From positions 1-5,953 of the forward strand of contig JABGPV010000297.1 in the NCBI GenBank assembly GCA_018644785.1: DNA of 5,953 bases. Direction: 5' to 3'. The stretch's first letter is position 1. The number at the start of each line of letters is the position of its first letter. Below the pieces are notes generated by a model. That model had not been told where the DNA came from. It was given only the letters and a program-made list of their open reading frames with translations, and did not search any database. The position numbers and the translations under genes are program-made. This document shows positions 5,464 to 5,953 of the stretch, piece after piece. This stretch comes from Deltaproteobacteria bacterium. GTDB lineage: Bacteria; Desulfobacterota; DSM-4660; Desulfatiglandales; Desulfatiglandaceae.

Positions 5464-5953
5464 ATGACCAAAAGCAAAAAACAAACCCCCGACATGGGGG
5501 AAGAACCGTCGAACGACAAAGTCCCCTTGAGCTTTGCGCTCCAGTGGCCGGCCATAAAAGTGGGGCAGGCCCTGGTCGACGTTGTGGACGGGTATAAGAA
5601 GCTGTTCAAGATCGGCCCGTCTGATCTCAAAAGCCTTTACCTGAAGAAATACGAGACCGCCGATCGAAAGGGAGAAAACTGGAAGTGCATTCGCTGGATG
5701 CAGAAAGTCACCGCCATCGATCCCGATGATCCCGGTAGTTTTTATCTGTTGGGCGTCGCCCACGAAAAGGGCGGAGACCGTGAATCCGCAATTGAGGCGT
5801 ACAAACAGGCAATAAAGCTCAAACCGGATTATGCGAAGGCACACTATCGCATCGCCATTCAATACCTGGCCAAACGCGATTTTAAGACTGCCGTCGAATT
5901 GCTCGAAAAGGCCCTTGCCATTGAACCGGATTCTTCCGAACTGCATTTTCGCC
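5464..5953 (+). CDS. mamA: TPR protein, MamA type, cut by the right window edge
   Basis: The first 163 residues of an open frame that continues past the window. A polar N-terminus and an Ala/Val-rich stretch (21-50) precede tetratricopeptide repeats: a first diverged unit about 57-90, clear units 91-124 (FYLLGVAHEKGGD, then AIEAYKQAIKLKPD) and 125-158 (AHYRIAIQYLAKRDF, then AVELLEKALAIEPD), and the start of another. MamA is a soluble TPR protein that assembles on the cytoplasmic face of the magnetosome and binds other magnetosome proteins. GGGAGG at 5451-5456 lies 7 bases before the ATG, and the gene starts 13 bases after the MamI-type gene. TPR proteins are common in bacteria, so the name rests on the neighbours and on the diverged first repeat, which MamA also has. 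Confidence 0.8.
   Translation, partial: MTKSKKQTPDMGEEPSNDKVPLSFALQWPAIKVGQALVDVVDGYKKLFKIGPSDLKSLYLKKYETADRKGENWKCIRWMQKVTAIDPDDPGSFYLLGVAHEKGGDRESAIEAYKQAIKLKPDYAKAHYRIAIQYLAKRDFKTAVELLEKALAIEPDSSELHFR

Noticed and set aside
5401..5946. 181-codon minus strand ORF opposite the TPR gene
   Set aside because: The + strand encodes clear TPR motifs with a good ribosome-binding site; the reverse frame is a shadow of it.

Overview
The window looks like the left edge and first genes of a magnetosome gene cluster, most likely from a magnetotactic member of the Desulfobacterota (former Deltaproteobacteria). From about position 1600 to the right edge, every gene is on the + strand. Read in order, they are: a small unassigned membrane protein, a membrane-anchored double-PDZ protein (MamE C-terminal type), a membrane-anchored trypsin-like protease (MamE N-terminal/MamO type), a small LapA-like membrane protein (MamL type), a cation diffusion facilitator (MamB type), a 67-residue two-helix membrane protein (MamI type) and the start of a TPR protein (MamA type). 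Each family has members outside magnetosomes, so the call rests on their combination and order. The separate protease and PDZ genes, where alphaproteobacteria have one MamE, point to the Desulfobacterota lineage. These are by-eye family assignments; no search was run.

Layout. Positions 1-380 hold no gene but contain two repeat structures: a nested inverted repeat built of 7-base units (72-238) and a triple-hairpin element (258-325). Positions 381-1322 encode a response regulator with an intact receiver and an unrecognised C-terminal half. The gap 1323-1604 carries a near-consensus sigma-70 promoter (TTGACA, 17 bases, TATAAA) followed by a 21-base near-perfect palindrome, a good candidate for promoter and operator of the operon. 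The operon then runs from 1605 past the window end, with gaps of 3 to 89 bases and no terminator that I can see. Two of its larger gaps hold further 7-base tandem repeats of unrelated sequence.

How the genes would work together, from what is known of the families: MamB, MamI and MamL take part in forming the magnetosome membrane, MamB also in metal handling; the MamE/MamO proteases and PDZ proteins control protein localisation and crystal maturation; MamA coats the outside of the magnetosome through its TPRs.

Two departures from family norms matter most. The protease has Asn in place of the catalytic Asp, while His and Ser are kept. The CDF protein appears to have lost the His/Asp metal ligands in both transport helices. 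Both may therefore act as scaffolds more than as enzyme or transporter. The 56-codon ORF at the head of the operon is the best candidate for an undescribed component.
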